A DNA stretch of 64,000 nucleotides from an uncultured Selenomonas sp. (GTDB lineage: Bacteria > Bacillota > Negativicutes > Selenomonadales > Selenomonadaceae): the NCBI GenBank assembly GCA_934202005.1, contig CAKPXP010000010.1, positions 1-64,000 of the forward strand. Reading direction: 5' to 3'. This document shows, one piece after another, positions 1 to 14,758 of this stretch. Position numbers and translations under genes: made by a program. How positions within the stretch are numbered: position 1 is the stretch's first letter; every line of letters begins with the position of its first letter. The notes under the pieces are model-generated. The model worked only from the letters and a program-made list of their open reading frames with translations. It was not told the origin of the DNA and ran no database searches.

Positions 1-99
1 TTTTTGTGCAACTACATTTTACCACAAGGGTTCGCTATGGATTTTTAAGTGTTCAACTTAATTATACAATCCGCCGGGTTGAAAAGGTTGAAAAAATTC

Positions 100-128
100 T
101 TGACATCCATATCAGGCTGCTCTATAAT
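100..128 (+). promoter_or_regulatory. Sigma-A promoter of the tRNA operon
   Basis: TTGACA (100-105), a 17-base spacer and TATAAT (123-128) match the consensus at every position, as expected for a stable-RNA promoter. It lies 46 bases before the first tRNA. Bases 1-99 upstream are AT-rich and show no gene. Confidence 0.9.
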
Positions 129-174
129 AATATCTTGTCAGCCGGGAGTTGATAAATGATGAACGGCAATACAT

Positions 175-250
175 CGCGGGGTGGAGCAGTCGGTAGCTCG
201 TCGGGCTCATAACCCGAAGGCCACAGGTTCAAGTCCTGTCCCCGCAACCA
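175..250 (+). tRNA. tRNA-fMet (CAT), initiator, copy 1
   Basis: A 76-base cloverleaf with encoded CCA. The anticodon loop reads CTCATAA with GGG/CCC pairs at the base of the anticodon stem. The 5' C cannot pair with the base opposite it at the end of the acceptor stem. Both are hallmarks of bacterial initiator tRNA. Confidence 0.95.
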
Positions 251-303
251 AGATATTTCACATATATTGTTTTATATATTAGGAAAGAAATTTCCCGTAA
301 CAT

Positions 304-379
<76 letters not shown>

Positions 380-390
380 AGCATGGAAGC

Positions 391-466
391 GCTGATATAG
401 CTCAGTCGGTAGAGCGTATCCTTGGTAAGGATAAGGTCACCAGTTCAATCCTGGTTATCAGCTCCA
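391..466 (+). tRNA. tRNA-Thr (GGT)
   Basis: A 76-base cloverleaf with encoded CCA. The anticodon stem TATCC/GGATA encloses the loop TTGGTAA, so the anticodon is GGT. It lies 11 bases after the second initiator tRNA, in the same operon. Confidence 0.95.
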
Positions 467-475
467 TTCATACAT

Positions 476-552
476 GGCGGCATAGCTCAGTTGGCTAGAG
501 CATGCGGTTCATACCCGCAGTGTCCGGAGTTCAAATCTCTGTGCCGCCACCA
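476..552 (+). tRNA. tRNA-Met (CAT), elongator
   Basis: A 77-base cloverleaf with encoded CCA. The stem TGCGG/CCGCA encloses the loop TTCATAC, giving anticodon CAT. The first acceptor pair is a normal G-C, so this is not an initiator. An Ile tRNA whose C34 is modified to lysidine would also read CAT and cannot be excluded by eye. It is the last gene of the tRNA operon. Confidence 0.88.
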
Positions 553-563
553 AGATGACTTCA

Positions 564-586
564 GGCCCCTCTTCAGGGGTTTTATT
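564..586 (+). terminator. Intrinsic terminator of the tRNA operon
   Basis: A perfect 5-bp stem CCCCT/AGGGG with a CTTC loop (566-579) is followed by TTTTATTTAT, 12 bases after the last tRNA. Confidence 0.8.
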
Positions 587-647
587 TATGCCTGGATCCG
601 GCTTGCGCAGAGGAGTCTCGACTTTGCTGCGCGCGGCGAAATTCGGG

Positions 648-676
648 TTGACACACCTAGACAGGTGTGCTAAATT
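648..676 (+). promoter_or_regulatory. Promoter of rpmG-secE-nusG-rplK-rplA
   Basis: TTGACA (648-653), a 17-base spacer and TAAATT (671-676). It is the only good sigma-A promoter between the tRNA terminator and rpmG, so it probably drives the ribosomal and nusG genes downstream. Confidence 0.75.
652..669 (+). promoter_or_regulatory. Inverted repeat filling a promoter spacer
   Basis: CACACCT-AGAC-AGGTGTG is a perfect 7-bp inverted repeat lying between the -35 and -10 boxes of the rpmG promoter. The position suits an operator, but no regulator is recognisable from the motif. Confidence 0.4.
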
Positions 677-737
677 ATATTAGTGACGTTTTCAATCAGG
701 AGAGTCATAATCCGCGACGTAAGGGGTGGAAACAGGA

Positions 738-887
738 ATGCGCAACAATATCACGTTGGAGTGCACGGAGTGCCATAGCCGCAACTACCGCACCAACAAG
801 AACAAGAAGAACAACCCGGACCGGCTTGAGATGAACAAGTACTGCAAGTTCTGCAAGAAGCACACGGTTCATAAGGAAACGAAGTAA
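738..887 (+). CDS. rpmG: 50S ribosomal protein L33
   Basis: A 49-residue protein of the large ribosomal subunit, zinc-binding type. The sequence starts [17 protein letters not shown] and has two Cys-x2-Cys pairs (C9/C12 and C36/C39) that hold a zinc ribbon. The rest is rich in Lys, Arg and Asn, as is usual for L33. The ATG follows AAGGGGTGG by about 8 bases. It is the first gene of the unit leading to secE and nusG, the usual arrangement in Firmicutes. Length and cysteine spacing match the family. Confidence 0.95.
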   Translation: MRNNITLECTECHSRNYRTNKNKKNNPDRLEMNKYCKFCKKHTVHKETK

Positions 888-911
888 GGGCTTCATGGCA
901 GCAGACAGGAT

Positions 912-1133
912 GTGAAGAATTTGTCAGACGCTAAATCGTCGTCGTCGCAGGGGACGAGCCCCGTGGAATTTCTGCGGGAAGTCGTCGCCGAGATGAAAAA
1001 GGTATCGTGGTCGAGCAAGAAAGAGCTTGTCACCTATACGTGTGTCGTCGGCATCGCTGTGGCGATCGTCTGCGCGCTCATCTGGGTGTGCGATACATTC
1101 TTCGCGAGATTGTTCCACATCATTCTGAGATAA
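912..1133 (+). CDS. secE: Preprotein translocase subunit SecE
   Basis: The small membrane subunit of the SecYEG channel, 73 residues. The family motif FLREVVAEMKKVSWSS is followed by KKELVTYT and one transmembrane helix (about residues 44-64). GTG at 912 has almost no room for a ribosome site. TTG at 921 lies 10 bases after AGGA (907-910) and may be the true start, giving 70 residues. The place between rpmG and nusG is the usual one. Confidence 0.93.
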   Translation: MKNLSDAKSSSSQGTSPVEFLREVVAEMKKVSWSSKKELVTYTCVVGIAVAIVCALIWVCDTFFARLFHIILR

Positions 1134-1152
1134 GATGGCTGGGAGAAACCAA

Positions 1153-1722
1153 ATGGAATCACAAAACGAGACCGGAAAAGCGGAAAAGGAAGCCAAGCGT
1201 GCCTGGTACGTCATCCATACGTACTCGGGGTATGAGAACAAGGTCAAGACCGATCTTGAGAGCAAGGTACATTCCGCTGGCATGGAGAATAAGATTTTCA
1301 ATGTCGTCGTACCAACGGAGGATGTCGTCGAGGAGACGAATGGCCACCGCAAGGTCGTCAAGCGGAAGATTTTCCCCGGCTACGTGCTCGTTGATATGAT
1401 TGTCAACCCGCGCAGCTGGTATGTCGTTCGCAACACGACGGGTGTGACGGGCTTTGTCGGTTCCGACAACAAAGAGCCGATTCCTCTGACGGATGCGGAA
1501 GCACAGCGCATCCTGGGCTCCATGGGTGAGACGGAGAAGAAGCCGGTTCTCGATGTCGAGGTTGGTGACTCCGTCCGCATTACTTCTGGAAGCTTCGAGA
1601 ACTTCACAGCGCGTGTCTCCGCTATCGATTCGGAGAAGGGGCGTCTCACCGTCCTCGCTGAGATGTTCGGTGGAGCGGAAACACCGGTGGAACTCGGCTT
1701 CGATGAAGTCGAGAAAATCTGA
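1153..1722 (+). CDS. nusG: Transcription termination/antitermination protein NusG
   Basis: The elongation factor that binds the RNA polymerase clamp and links it to Rho or the ribosome. The 189 residues comprise a short charged N-terminus, the NGN domain from WYVIHTYSGYENKV to about residue 120, then a C-terminal KOW domain containing VGDSVRITSGSFENF. The Gly usual after 'F..F' in KOW is Ala here (ENFTARV). ATG 1153 is chosen because GGGAG (1141-1145) sits 7 bases before it. An in-frame ATG at 1135 lacks a ribosome site. Confidence 0.95.
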   Translation: MESQNETGKAEKEAKRAWYVIHTYSGYENKVKTDLESKVHSAGMENKIFNVVVPTEDVVEETNGHRKVVKRKIFPGYVLVDMIVNPRSWYVVRNTTGVTGFVGSDNKEPIPLTDAEAQRILGSMGETEKKPVLDVEVGDSVRITSGSFENFTARVSAIDSEKGRLTVLAEMFGGAETPVELGFDEVEKI

Positions 1723-1748
1723 CTTCCCTTTAAGGAGGTGGAAAACAC

Positions 1749-2174
1749 ATGGCAAAAAAGGTTTCTAAAATCGTGAAACTGCAGGTCGTCGCCGGCAAGG
1801 CGAATCCGGCACCTCCAGTAGGTCCGGCACTCGGCCAGGCAGGCGTCAACATCATGGGCTTCTGCAAGGAGTTCAATGAGCGCACGAAGGCACAGGCTGG
1901 TCTCGTGATTCCGGTCGTGATCACGGTCTATGAGGATCGTTCCTTCACGTTCATCACGAAGACGCCGCCGGCAGCTGTTCTCTTGAAGAAGGCTGCCAAG
2001 ATCGACAAGGCATCGGGCGAGCCGAATAAGACGAAAGTCGCGAAGCTCCCGCGCGCTGAGGCGCAGAAGATTGCCGAGCTCAAGATGAAAGACCTCAACG
2101 CTGCAGACATCGATGCCGCTACCCGCATGATCGAGGGCACGGCGCGCAGCATGGGCATCGAGATCGTCGACTAA
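1749..2174 (+). CDS. rplK: 50S ribosomal protein L11
   Basis: L11 forms the GTPase-associated stalk base with 23S rRNA, where elongation factors and RelA act. The 141 residues show the N-terminal signature [20 protein letters not shown] and the RNA-binding C-terminal half ending [15 protein letters not shown]. The strong ribosome site AAGGAGGTGG precedes the ATG by 7 bases. It follows nusG by 26 bases, in the standard nusG-rplK-rplA order. Confidence 0.97.
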   Translation: MAKKVSKIVKLQVVAGKANPAPPVGPALGQAGVNIMGFCKEFNERTKAQAGLVIPVVITVYEDRSFTFITKTPPAAVLLKKAAKIDKASGEPNKTKVAKLPRAEAQKIAELKMKDLNAADIDAATRMIEGTARSMGIEIVD

Positions 2175-2185
2175 GACATCTCACC

Positions 2186-2214
2186 CGTGGGAGGCATGTA
2201 CCGTTATGACCACG
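2186..2214 (+). promoter_or_regulatory. Possible L1-binding stem-loop in the rplK-rplA spacer
   Basis: CGTGG (2186-2190) pairs with CCACG (2210-2214) around GAGGCATGTACCG, just before the rplA ribosome site. L1 is known to repress its own operon by binding an mRNA hairpin that mimics its rRNA site. This small hairpin is in the right place, but its identity as that site is inferred. Confidence 0.4.
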
Positions 2215-2229
2215 AGAGGAGTATAAGAA

Positions 2230-2913
2230 ATGGCAAAAGCTGGTAAGAAATACCAGGAGGCTTGCAAGCTCGTTGAAGAGGGCAAGCTCTACACGGCTGC
2301 AGAAGCCATGGATCTCGTCAAGAAAACGGCAACGGCGAAGTTCGATGAGAGCATCGAGCTCCATGTCCGTCTCGGCGTCGATCCGAAATATCCGGACCAG
2401 CAGGTCCGCGGTGCTATCGTTCTTCCGAACGGCACCGGCAAAACGAAGCGCGTCCTCGTCTTTGCAAAGGGCGAGAAGGTCAAGGAGGCGGAGGCTGCTG
2501 GCGCAGACTTCGTCGGTTCCGACGAAATCGTGCAGAAGATTCAGGGGGGCTGGCTCGACTTCGATGTCGCAGTCGCTACGCCTGACATGATGGGCACGGT
2601 TGGTCGTCTCGGTAAGATTCTTGGTCCGCGCGGCCTCATGCCGAACCCGAAGCTGGGGACGGTCACGATGGATCTTCAGAAGGCAATTTCTGAGGTAAAA
2701 GCAGGCAAGGTCGAATACCGCACCGATAAGGCAGGCAATGTGCATGTCGTCATCGGCAAGGCGTCGTTCGATGCTGAGAAGCTCCAGCAGAACTTCCAGG
2801 CCCTGATGGATACGCTGATTCGCGTCAAGCCGGCAGCAGCGAAAGGCCAGTACATCCGCTCCGTCACTGTGAGCGCGACGATGGGCCCGGGCGTGCCTGT
2901 CCAGCTTGCCTGA
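2230..2913 (+). CDS. rplA: 50S ribosomal protein L1
   Basis: L1 builds the mobile L1 stalk that helps release deacylated tRNA from the E site, and it often acts as a translational repressor of its operon. The 227 residues are the normal length. Family signatures include [20 protein letters not shown] near the start, [20 protein letters not shown] in the middle and the end [15 protein letters not shown]. The ribosome site GAGGAG lies 9 bases before the ATG. It is followed by the L10 leader. Confidence 0.97.
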   Translation: MAKAGKKYQEACKLVEEGKLYTAAEAMDLVKKTATAKFDESIELHVRLGVDPKYPDQQVRGAIVLPNGTGKTKRVLVFAKGEKVKEAEAAGADFVGSDEIVQKIQGGWLDFDVAVATPDMMGTVGRLGKILGPRGLMPNPKLGTVTMDLQKAISEVKAGKVEYRTDKAGNVHVVIGKASFDAEKLQQNFQALMDTLIRVKPAAAKGQYIRSVTVSATMGPGVPVQLA

Positions 2914-2924
2914 CAATCAGCAAG

Positions 2925-3088
2925 GCTCCGGCCTTGAGCGCTCCAGTACTGGCAGCGCTCCACAAATGAATATCTTGGCTGTAGACAGCAGGTTTGATTT
3001 CTCATCTAACGGGTAAAACCGCCTGCCGAGGCCGGAGCACATGAACTTGAATGTTATGAGCCTCCGGCGTGCAGCCGGGGGTTCTTTT
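2925..3088 (+). promoter_or_regulatory. Ribosomal protein L10 leader (attenuator) before rplJ
   Basis: This is the L10-L12 autoregulatory leader. The hallmark sequence TGTAGACAGCAGG (kink-turn) is followed by GCCTGCCGAGGCCGG. GCTCCGGCCT (2925-2934) pairs perfectly with AGGCCGGAGC (3029-3038) to close the aptamer. GCCGGAG (3031-3037) can instead pair with CTCCGGC (3062-3068), which is the 5' arm of the terminator hairpin. L10 binding should hold the first pairing, free the terminator and cut rplJ-rplL expression. The pairings are seen; the regulation is known for this family. Confidence 0.9.
3061..3088 (+). terminator. Attenuator terminator of the L10 leader
   Basis: CCTCCGGC (3061-3068) pairs with GCCGGGGG (3074-3081), 8 bp with one G-U, followed by TTCTTTT. 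Its 5' arm is shared with the antiterminator pairing described for the leader. Confidence 0.75.
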
Positions 3089-3171
3089 GCTTCGCTTTAC
3101 AGAGGCGGCGTGCAACATCTGCAAGGAACGGTTGCGCGCAGCCTGGAATCTAACTGAATGGAGGTGTAAAC

Positions 3172-3711
3172 ATGGGTGTATCTGAAAAGAAACAGGCCAT
3201 CGTAGCCGAGCTCAAAGAACAGCTCGCGTCTGCAAAGAGCGTCGTCCTTACGGGCTACAAGGGCCTTACGGTCGCACAGGACACGGAGCTCCGTCGCGAG
3301 CTGCGTGAGGCTGGCGTATCGTATCACGTCGTCAAGAACACGATGCTCCGTCTCGCTGCGAAAGAGGCTGGCGTCGAGGGTCTTGACGAGCATCTCGAGG
3401 GCACGACGGCCTTCGCTTTCTCGACGGAGGATGCCGTTGCTCCGGCAAAGGTCATCTGCGGCTTCATCAAGAAGAACAAGCTCGAGGACACGGAGGTTCT
3501 GACGGTCAAGGCCGGCATGGTCGAGGGCAAGGTCATCGGCCTCGATGACATCAAGGCGCTCGCTTCCCTGCCGTCTCGCGAGGAACTCATCGCCAAGCTC
3601 CTTGGCAGCATGAATGCCCCGATCTCGAATACGGTCAATGTCCTGCAGGGCGTTATCCGCAACGCGGTCTATGTGCTTGATGCAGTCCGCGCACAGAAGG
3701 AATCCGCATAA
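3172..3711 (+). CDS. rplJ: 50S ribosomal protein L10
   Basis: L10 anchors the L7/L12 dimers on 23S rRNA and represses its own operon through the upstream leader. The 179 residues are typical. Seen are MGVSEKKQAIVAELKEQL at the start, LTGYKGLTVAQDTELRRELR with the VKNTMLRLAA rRNA-binding segment, and a C-terminal helix (INTVNVLQGVIRNAVYVLDAV region) that carries L12. The ribosome site GGAGGTG is 6 bases before the ATG. It is followed by rplL. Confidence 0.97.
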   Translation: MGVSEKKQAIVAELKEQLASAKSVVLTGYKGLTVAQDTELRRELREAGVSYHVVKNTMLRLAAKEAGVEGLDEHLEGTTAFAFSTEDAVAPAKVICGFIKKNKLEDTEVLTVKAGMVEGKVIGLDDIKALASLPSREELIAKLLGSMNAPISNTVNVLQGVIRNAVYVLDAVRAQKESA

Positions 3712-3792
3712 ATCGATCAGCGAACCCTTCGTTTGCGGGATCTGTCCCGCAGCATGAATCTGAATAAAACCAAATTAATGGAGGTATTTGAA

Positions 3793-4164
3793 ATGACGAA
3801 AGAAGAAATCATGGAAGCCATTGAGAACATGACGGTTCTCGAACTTTCCGAGCTCGTGAAGGCTATGGAAGAGAAGTTCGGTGTCAGCGCTGCTGCTCCG
3901 GTCGCTGTTGCTGCTGCTGGCGGTGCTGCCGGCGGCGCTGCTGCTGAGGAGAAGACGGAATTCAACGTCATGCTCACGGCTGTTGGCGACAAGAAGATCA
4001 ACGTCATCAAGGCTGTTCGTGAGGCTACGGGCCTTGGCCTGAAGGAAGCAAAGGCTCTCGTCGATGGCGCTCCGGCTGCTGTCAAGGAGAACGCTCCGAA
4101 GGCAGAGGCTGAAGAGCTCAAGAAGAAGCTCGAAGAGGCTGGCGCTACGGTCGAGCTGAAGTAA
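3793..4164 (+). CDS. rplL: 50S ribosomal protein L7/L12
   Basis: The stalk protein that recruits translation factors. The 123 residues comprise an N-terminal dimerisation domain ([20 protein letters not shown]), an Ala/Gly hinge at about residues 36-54 and the factor-binding domain with [20 protein letters not shown] and [15 protein letters not shown]. The ATG at 3793 follows GGAGGT by 7 bases. The longer in-frame start at 3733 adds 20 residues with no family resemblance. Confidence 0.97.
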   Translation: MTKEEIMEAIENMTVLELSELVKAMEEKFGVSAAAPVAVAAAGGAAGGAAAEEKTEFNVMLTAVGDKKINVIKAVREATGLGLKEAKALVDGAPAAVKENAPKAEAEELKKKLEEAGATVELK

Positions 4165-4183
4165 TTTCAGTTTTCGAGCACAG

Positions 4184-4216
4184 AGAACCGCTCCGTTGGG
4201 AGCGGTTCTTTTTTTT
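4184..4216 (+). terminator. Intrinsic terminator after rplL
   Basis: AGAACCGCTCC (4184-4194) pairs perfectly over 11 bp with GGAGCGGTTCT (4199-4209) around a 4-base loop, followed by eight T. It separates the ribosomal genes from rpoB. Confidence 0.93.
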
Positions 4217-4227
4217 CTAAATGGGTA

Positions 4228-4256
4228 TTGACAAATAAAACTTCCCATGATACAGT
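4228..4256 (+). promoter_or_regulatory. Promoter of rpoB-rpoC
   Basis: TTGACA (4228-4233), a 17-base spacer and TACAGT (4251-4256), placed just after the rplL terminator. The untranslated leader would be about 155 bases. Confidence 0.75.
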
Positions 4257-4308
4257 AAGGAACTACAGGAAAAGAATAGGGCGAAGTGTGCGCAAGCGGA
4301 AAGGAAGC

Positions 4309-4340
4309 AAGCAAGGGAGAGCAAGATACCTTGTTTTTTT
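4309..4340 (+). terminator. Possible attenuator in the rpoB leader
   Basis: AAGCAAGG (4309-4316) can pair with CCTTGTTT (4329-4336), 8 bp with one G-U, and runs into further T residues. It looks like a weak intrinsic terminator between the rpoB promoter and gene. No antiterminator partner is obvious. Confidence 0.35.
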
Positions 4341-4417
4341 ATTGTTCTTTCATTCCGCCTGTCGCGTTGTTGCCCAAATTTCACAAACTATGTATTACAG
4401 GCTAAGGGGTGAAGGAT

Positions 4418-8143
<3,726 letters not shown>

Positions 8144-8161
8144 GAAGGGAGTGTCATCTCT

Positions 8162-12187
<4,026 letters not shown>

Positions 12188-12335
12188 CCTGCGCACGCAA
12201 CGGCTCAGCGGCCATGCGTGCATCTCGGAGCGAGATGGCTCGCTGCCTGTCTTGTACTCCGGGGCGTGTGAAACGAATTTTCTTATCCTGTAACATAGTT
12301 TGAATTTTTATTTTGCGGGCGTGTCCCGCGTGTTG

Positions 12336-12382
12336 GACCTGGACAAGGCAAACGGATTGCCTTGTCTCAGGTCTATTTTTTT
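12336..12382 (+). terminator. Intrinsic terminator after rpoC
   Basis: A long hairpin (GACCTGGACAAGGCAA against TTGCCTTGTCTCAGGTC, 12336-12373) is followed by TATTTTTTT. It closes the rpoBC unit. Bases 12188-12335 hold no gene, only a small GCGGG/CCCGC hairpin at 12315-12329. Confidence 0.88.
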
Positions 12383-12406
12383 GTCCTGGTGCCGAGCAAT
12401 CAATGT

Positions 12407-12434
12407 TTGACGCTTGCAAGGCTGGTGATATAAT
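12407..12434 (+). promoter_or_regulatory. Promoter of the symporter gene
   Basis: TTGACG (12407-12412), a 16-base spacer and TATAAT (12429-12434), about 95 bases before the start codon. Bases 12435-12528 show nothing further. Confidence 0.75.
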
Positions 12435-12528
12435 TTCCATATGGTTTTCAGAAAAACGCAGGGATGGCGGAGAGGAATCCATCATCGCCTGACGTTTTGC
12501 CTGCTTCGCGCAACTATGAAAGGATCTG

Positions 12529-13941
12529 ATGCGCTCTATGGAACTTTCCCTGTTACAGCTCGTCATCATTGCGGCGACGATCGCCGTTGTCCTCGGCTGC
12601 GGCATTTACGCGGCGCGTTCCGTCCATTCGGCGGAGGGCTTCAGTCTCGGCGGACGCAGTGCCGGTGTGCCGCTCGTCGCCGGCAGCATTGCCGGCACGT
12701 GCGTCGGCGGCGGCGCGACGATCGGCACGGCGCAGCTCGCCTCGACCGTCGGGCTGTCCGCCTGGTGGTTCACGATCGGCGTCGGGCTCGCGCTCGTCAT
12801 CATGGGCATCTTTTATGCGCGCCCGCTGCGCCGCTCGTCGCTTGAGACGATCCCGCAGTATCTCGTGCAGAATTACGGCAGGGCAGGCGGCGTCTTCACG
12901 AGTGTCGTTTCCTCGCTCGGCATCCTTTTCAGCGCGGTCTCGAGCTGCCTGCCAGGCATCTATATCATCGCGGCCGTCCTCGCCATCCCGTTCTGGCCGG
13001 CCGCGGGCATCCTGCTCGCGCTTGTCGCCTGCTATGCGTTCTTCGGCGGCATGAAGAGCACGGGCGTCGGCGGCATCCTCAAGATGGTCGTCATCTGGGT
13101 GAGCATGCTGATAGCGGGCGGCGCAGCCGGCTATGCGGTGCTCTTCCAGCCGGAGATCCATGAGGCGCTGCCCGCCGACACCTGGTTCAACCTCTTTGCC
13201 GGCGGCATGCAGATGACGCTGGCGAACCTCGTCTCTGTCATCGTCGGCATGATCTGCACGCAGACATACGTCCAGGCCATCTTCTCCGCGACGACGCCGA
13301 AGACGGCGTCTGTCGGCGCATTCGTCGCTGCGCTCATCTCGCTGCCCATCGGACTGCCCTGCGCGATGATCGGCATGTACATGCATGCGGCGCATCCCGA
13401 GGTGCCGGCCATCCTCGCGCTGCCGACATTCCTGCTCTCCTATCAGCCTGTCGTGCTCGGCAGCATCGCGATGGGCGGCATCATGCTCTCGCTCATCGGC
13501 TCGACGGCGGGGCTCTCGCTCGGCATCGGCACGATGCTCTCGCGCGATATCTTCTGCAAGGTGCTGCATGTGACGAAGAGTGCGACGGAACTCTGGCTCA
13601 CGCGCGGTCTCGTGCTCGCGACCATCGTCGTCGCAGCTGCCATCGCCGTGCTCAACGAGGGCTCGCAGGTGCTCTTCTGGTCGTACCTCTCGATGGCGCT
13701 GCGCGGCGGCGGCATCTTCCTGCCGCTCACGGTCGCGGTTTTCCTGCCGCGTGCCATCGAGCGCCACTGGGCCGTCGCGTCGATGGTCATCTCTACCTGT
13801 GCCGCGCTCGCCGCGAATTTCCTCGGCGTCAAGGTGAATCCGCTTTTCGTGGGTCTCGCCGTGAGCGTCGTGCTCATCGTGCCGGGCATCCTGCAGCAGC
13901 GGCGTCGCGTCGCGGCCCTGTATGCGCGCATGAAGGAATGA
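12529..13941 (+). CDS. Sodium:solute symporter family transporter
   Basis: A membrane permease of 470 residues with about 13 hydrophobic segments, typical of the sodium:solute symporter (SSS) family, which couples sodium entry to uptake of a small solute. Family-like features are the N-terminal ARSVHSAEGFSLGGRSAG stretch, the glycine-rich GSIAGTCVGGGATIGTAQLA after it, and the first cytoplasmic loop ending LETIPQYLVQNYG. The substrate cannot be read from the sequence. ATG 12529 lies 5 bases after GAAAGGA; ATG 12538 is also possible. It has its own promoter and terminator and no linked catabolic genes. Confidence 0.85.
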   Translation: MRSMELSLLQLVIIAATIAVVLGCGIYAARSVHSAEGFSLGGRSAGVPLVAGSIAGTCVGGGATIGTAQLASTVGLSAWWFTIGVGLALVIMGIFYARPLRRSSLETIPQYLVQNYGRAGGVFTSVVSSLGILFSAVSSCLPGIYIIAAVLAIPFWPAAGILLALVACYAFFGGMKSTGVGGILKMVVIWVSMLIAGGAAGYAVLFQPEIHEALPADTWFNLFAGGMQMTLANLVSVIVGMICTQTYVQAIFSATTPKTASVGAFVAALISLPIGLPCAMIGMYMHAAHPEVPAILALPTFLLSYQPVVLGSIAMGGIMLSLIGSTAGLSLGIGTMLSRDIFCKVLHVTKSATELWLTRGLVLATIVVAAAIAVLNEGSQVLFWSYLSMALRGGGIFLPLTVAVFLPRAIERHWAVASMVISTCAALAANFLGVKVNPLFVGLAVSVVLIVPGILQQRRRVAALYARMKE

Positions 13942-14007
13942 GGGCAGCGCGATGCGGTGCCTGGAAGGCATGAGGATGGCACTCGATAGGAACGCATAAT
14001 AGAACGC

Positions 14008-14040
14008 CCCCCGTCGGATGGCTTTTCCATCCAACGGGGG
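14008..14040. terminator. Hairpin between convergent genes
   Basis: CCCCCGT-GGATGG (14008-14021) pairs with CCATCC-ACGGGGG (14027-14040) with one mismatch. Neither side has a strong T-run, but the hairpin sits between the convergent symporter and BsuPI-domain genes and probably ends both transcripts. Confidence 0.65.
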
Positions 14041-14074
14041 TCGTTGTCATTGACGATGAGCGGCGCACCTGTCG

Positions 14075-14758
14075 TCAGCCGTGGTACCAGTGCCCGTTGC
14101 CGATCCGGATGCTGCCGATGATGGCACCCGTGTTACTCGTATGCGCCGTCTGCGCGGGAACGCGCGCCATGAGGCGGTCAGGCGTGTCGGTGAGCCAGGC
14201 GGTGACGAGCACGGCGTCGCCCTTGATCTTCTTATAGTCTGCCCGCTTGATCTCGGCCTGATAGATGACGCTTGCGTGTGCCCTGATGGTGGAGGTGGTC
14301 AGCGCCTGTGTGAAGGCCATGCCGTCTGACCAGGTGTAGAGGGCCTGACCGTTCTTGTCGAGCAGGGCGAAGTCATAGAGTTGACCGCAGCGGTGCTCGA
14401 TGGTGTAGGGAGCGTCGCCGCTGTTCGTGACCTTGAGCTCGAGCAGCAGGCGGCCGCTCCTTTCCTTCACGGTGAGTTCCTCGATGAGAGAACCGCTCGC
14501 AAACGCGGCATAGCTCTCCGTGGGGACGCTTCCTGCCGTCTGTGAAGAGGAGCCGCCCATTGGAAAGGCGATGCCGATGTCCGCGCCGAGATGCGCCTCA
14601 GCGGCGGGCAGCGGCAAGAAGGGGAGTGCAAGGCTGGCGAGGAGCAGGGCGGCGGCCAGGCGTTTCCTGCCGCGAGAATGCGGTGCGCTTGCCAGGCGGC
14701 GCTTCCCATTTGCGGGCAGAGAAGGGCGAAGAACACGTGCGATATGGAAAAACTTCAT
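14075..14758 (-). CDS. Secreted protein with BsuPI-type (proteinase inhibitor) domain
   Basis: A 227-residue exported protein. The n-region is unusually long and basic (about 33 residues). A hydrophobic stretch (LAAALLLASLALPFLPLP) follows, with a likely signal cleavage after AEA near residue 55. The mature part carries a BsuPI-like domain at about residues 95-190, with LELKVTNSGDAPYTIEHRCG, YDFALLDKNG and YTWSDGMAFTQAL, as in the Bacillus intracellular proteinase inhibitor. No lipobox cysteine is evident. The ribosome site AAAGGAG precedes the ATG, which overlaps the lgt stop by 4 bases, so the two are translationally coupled. Inhibitor activity is inferred from the fold only. Confidence 0.8.
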   Translation of the reverse strand: MKFFHIARVLRPSLPANGKRRLASAPHSRGRKRLAAALLLASLALPFLPLPAAEAHLGADIGIAFPMGGSSSQTAGSVPTESYAAFASGSLIEELTVKERSGRLLLELKVTNSGDAPYTIEHRCGQLYDFALLDKNGQALYTWSDGMAFTQALTTSTIRAHASVIYQAEIKRADYKKIKGDAVLVTAWLTDTPDRLMARVPAQTAHTSNTGAIIGSIRIGNGHWYHG

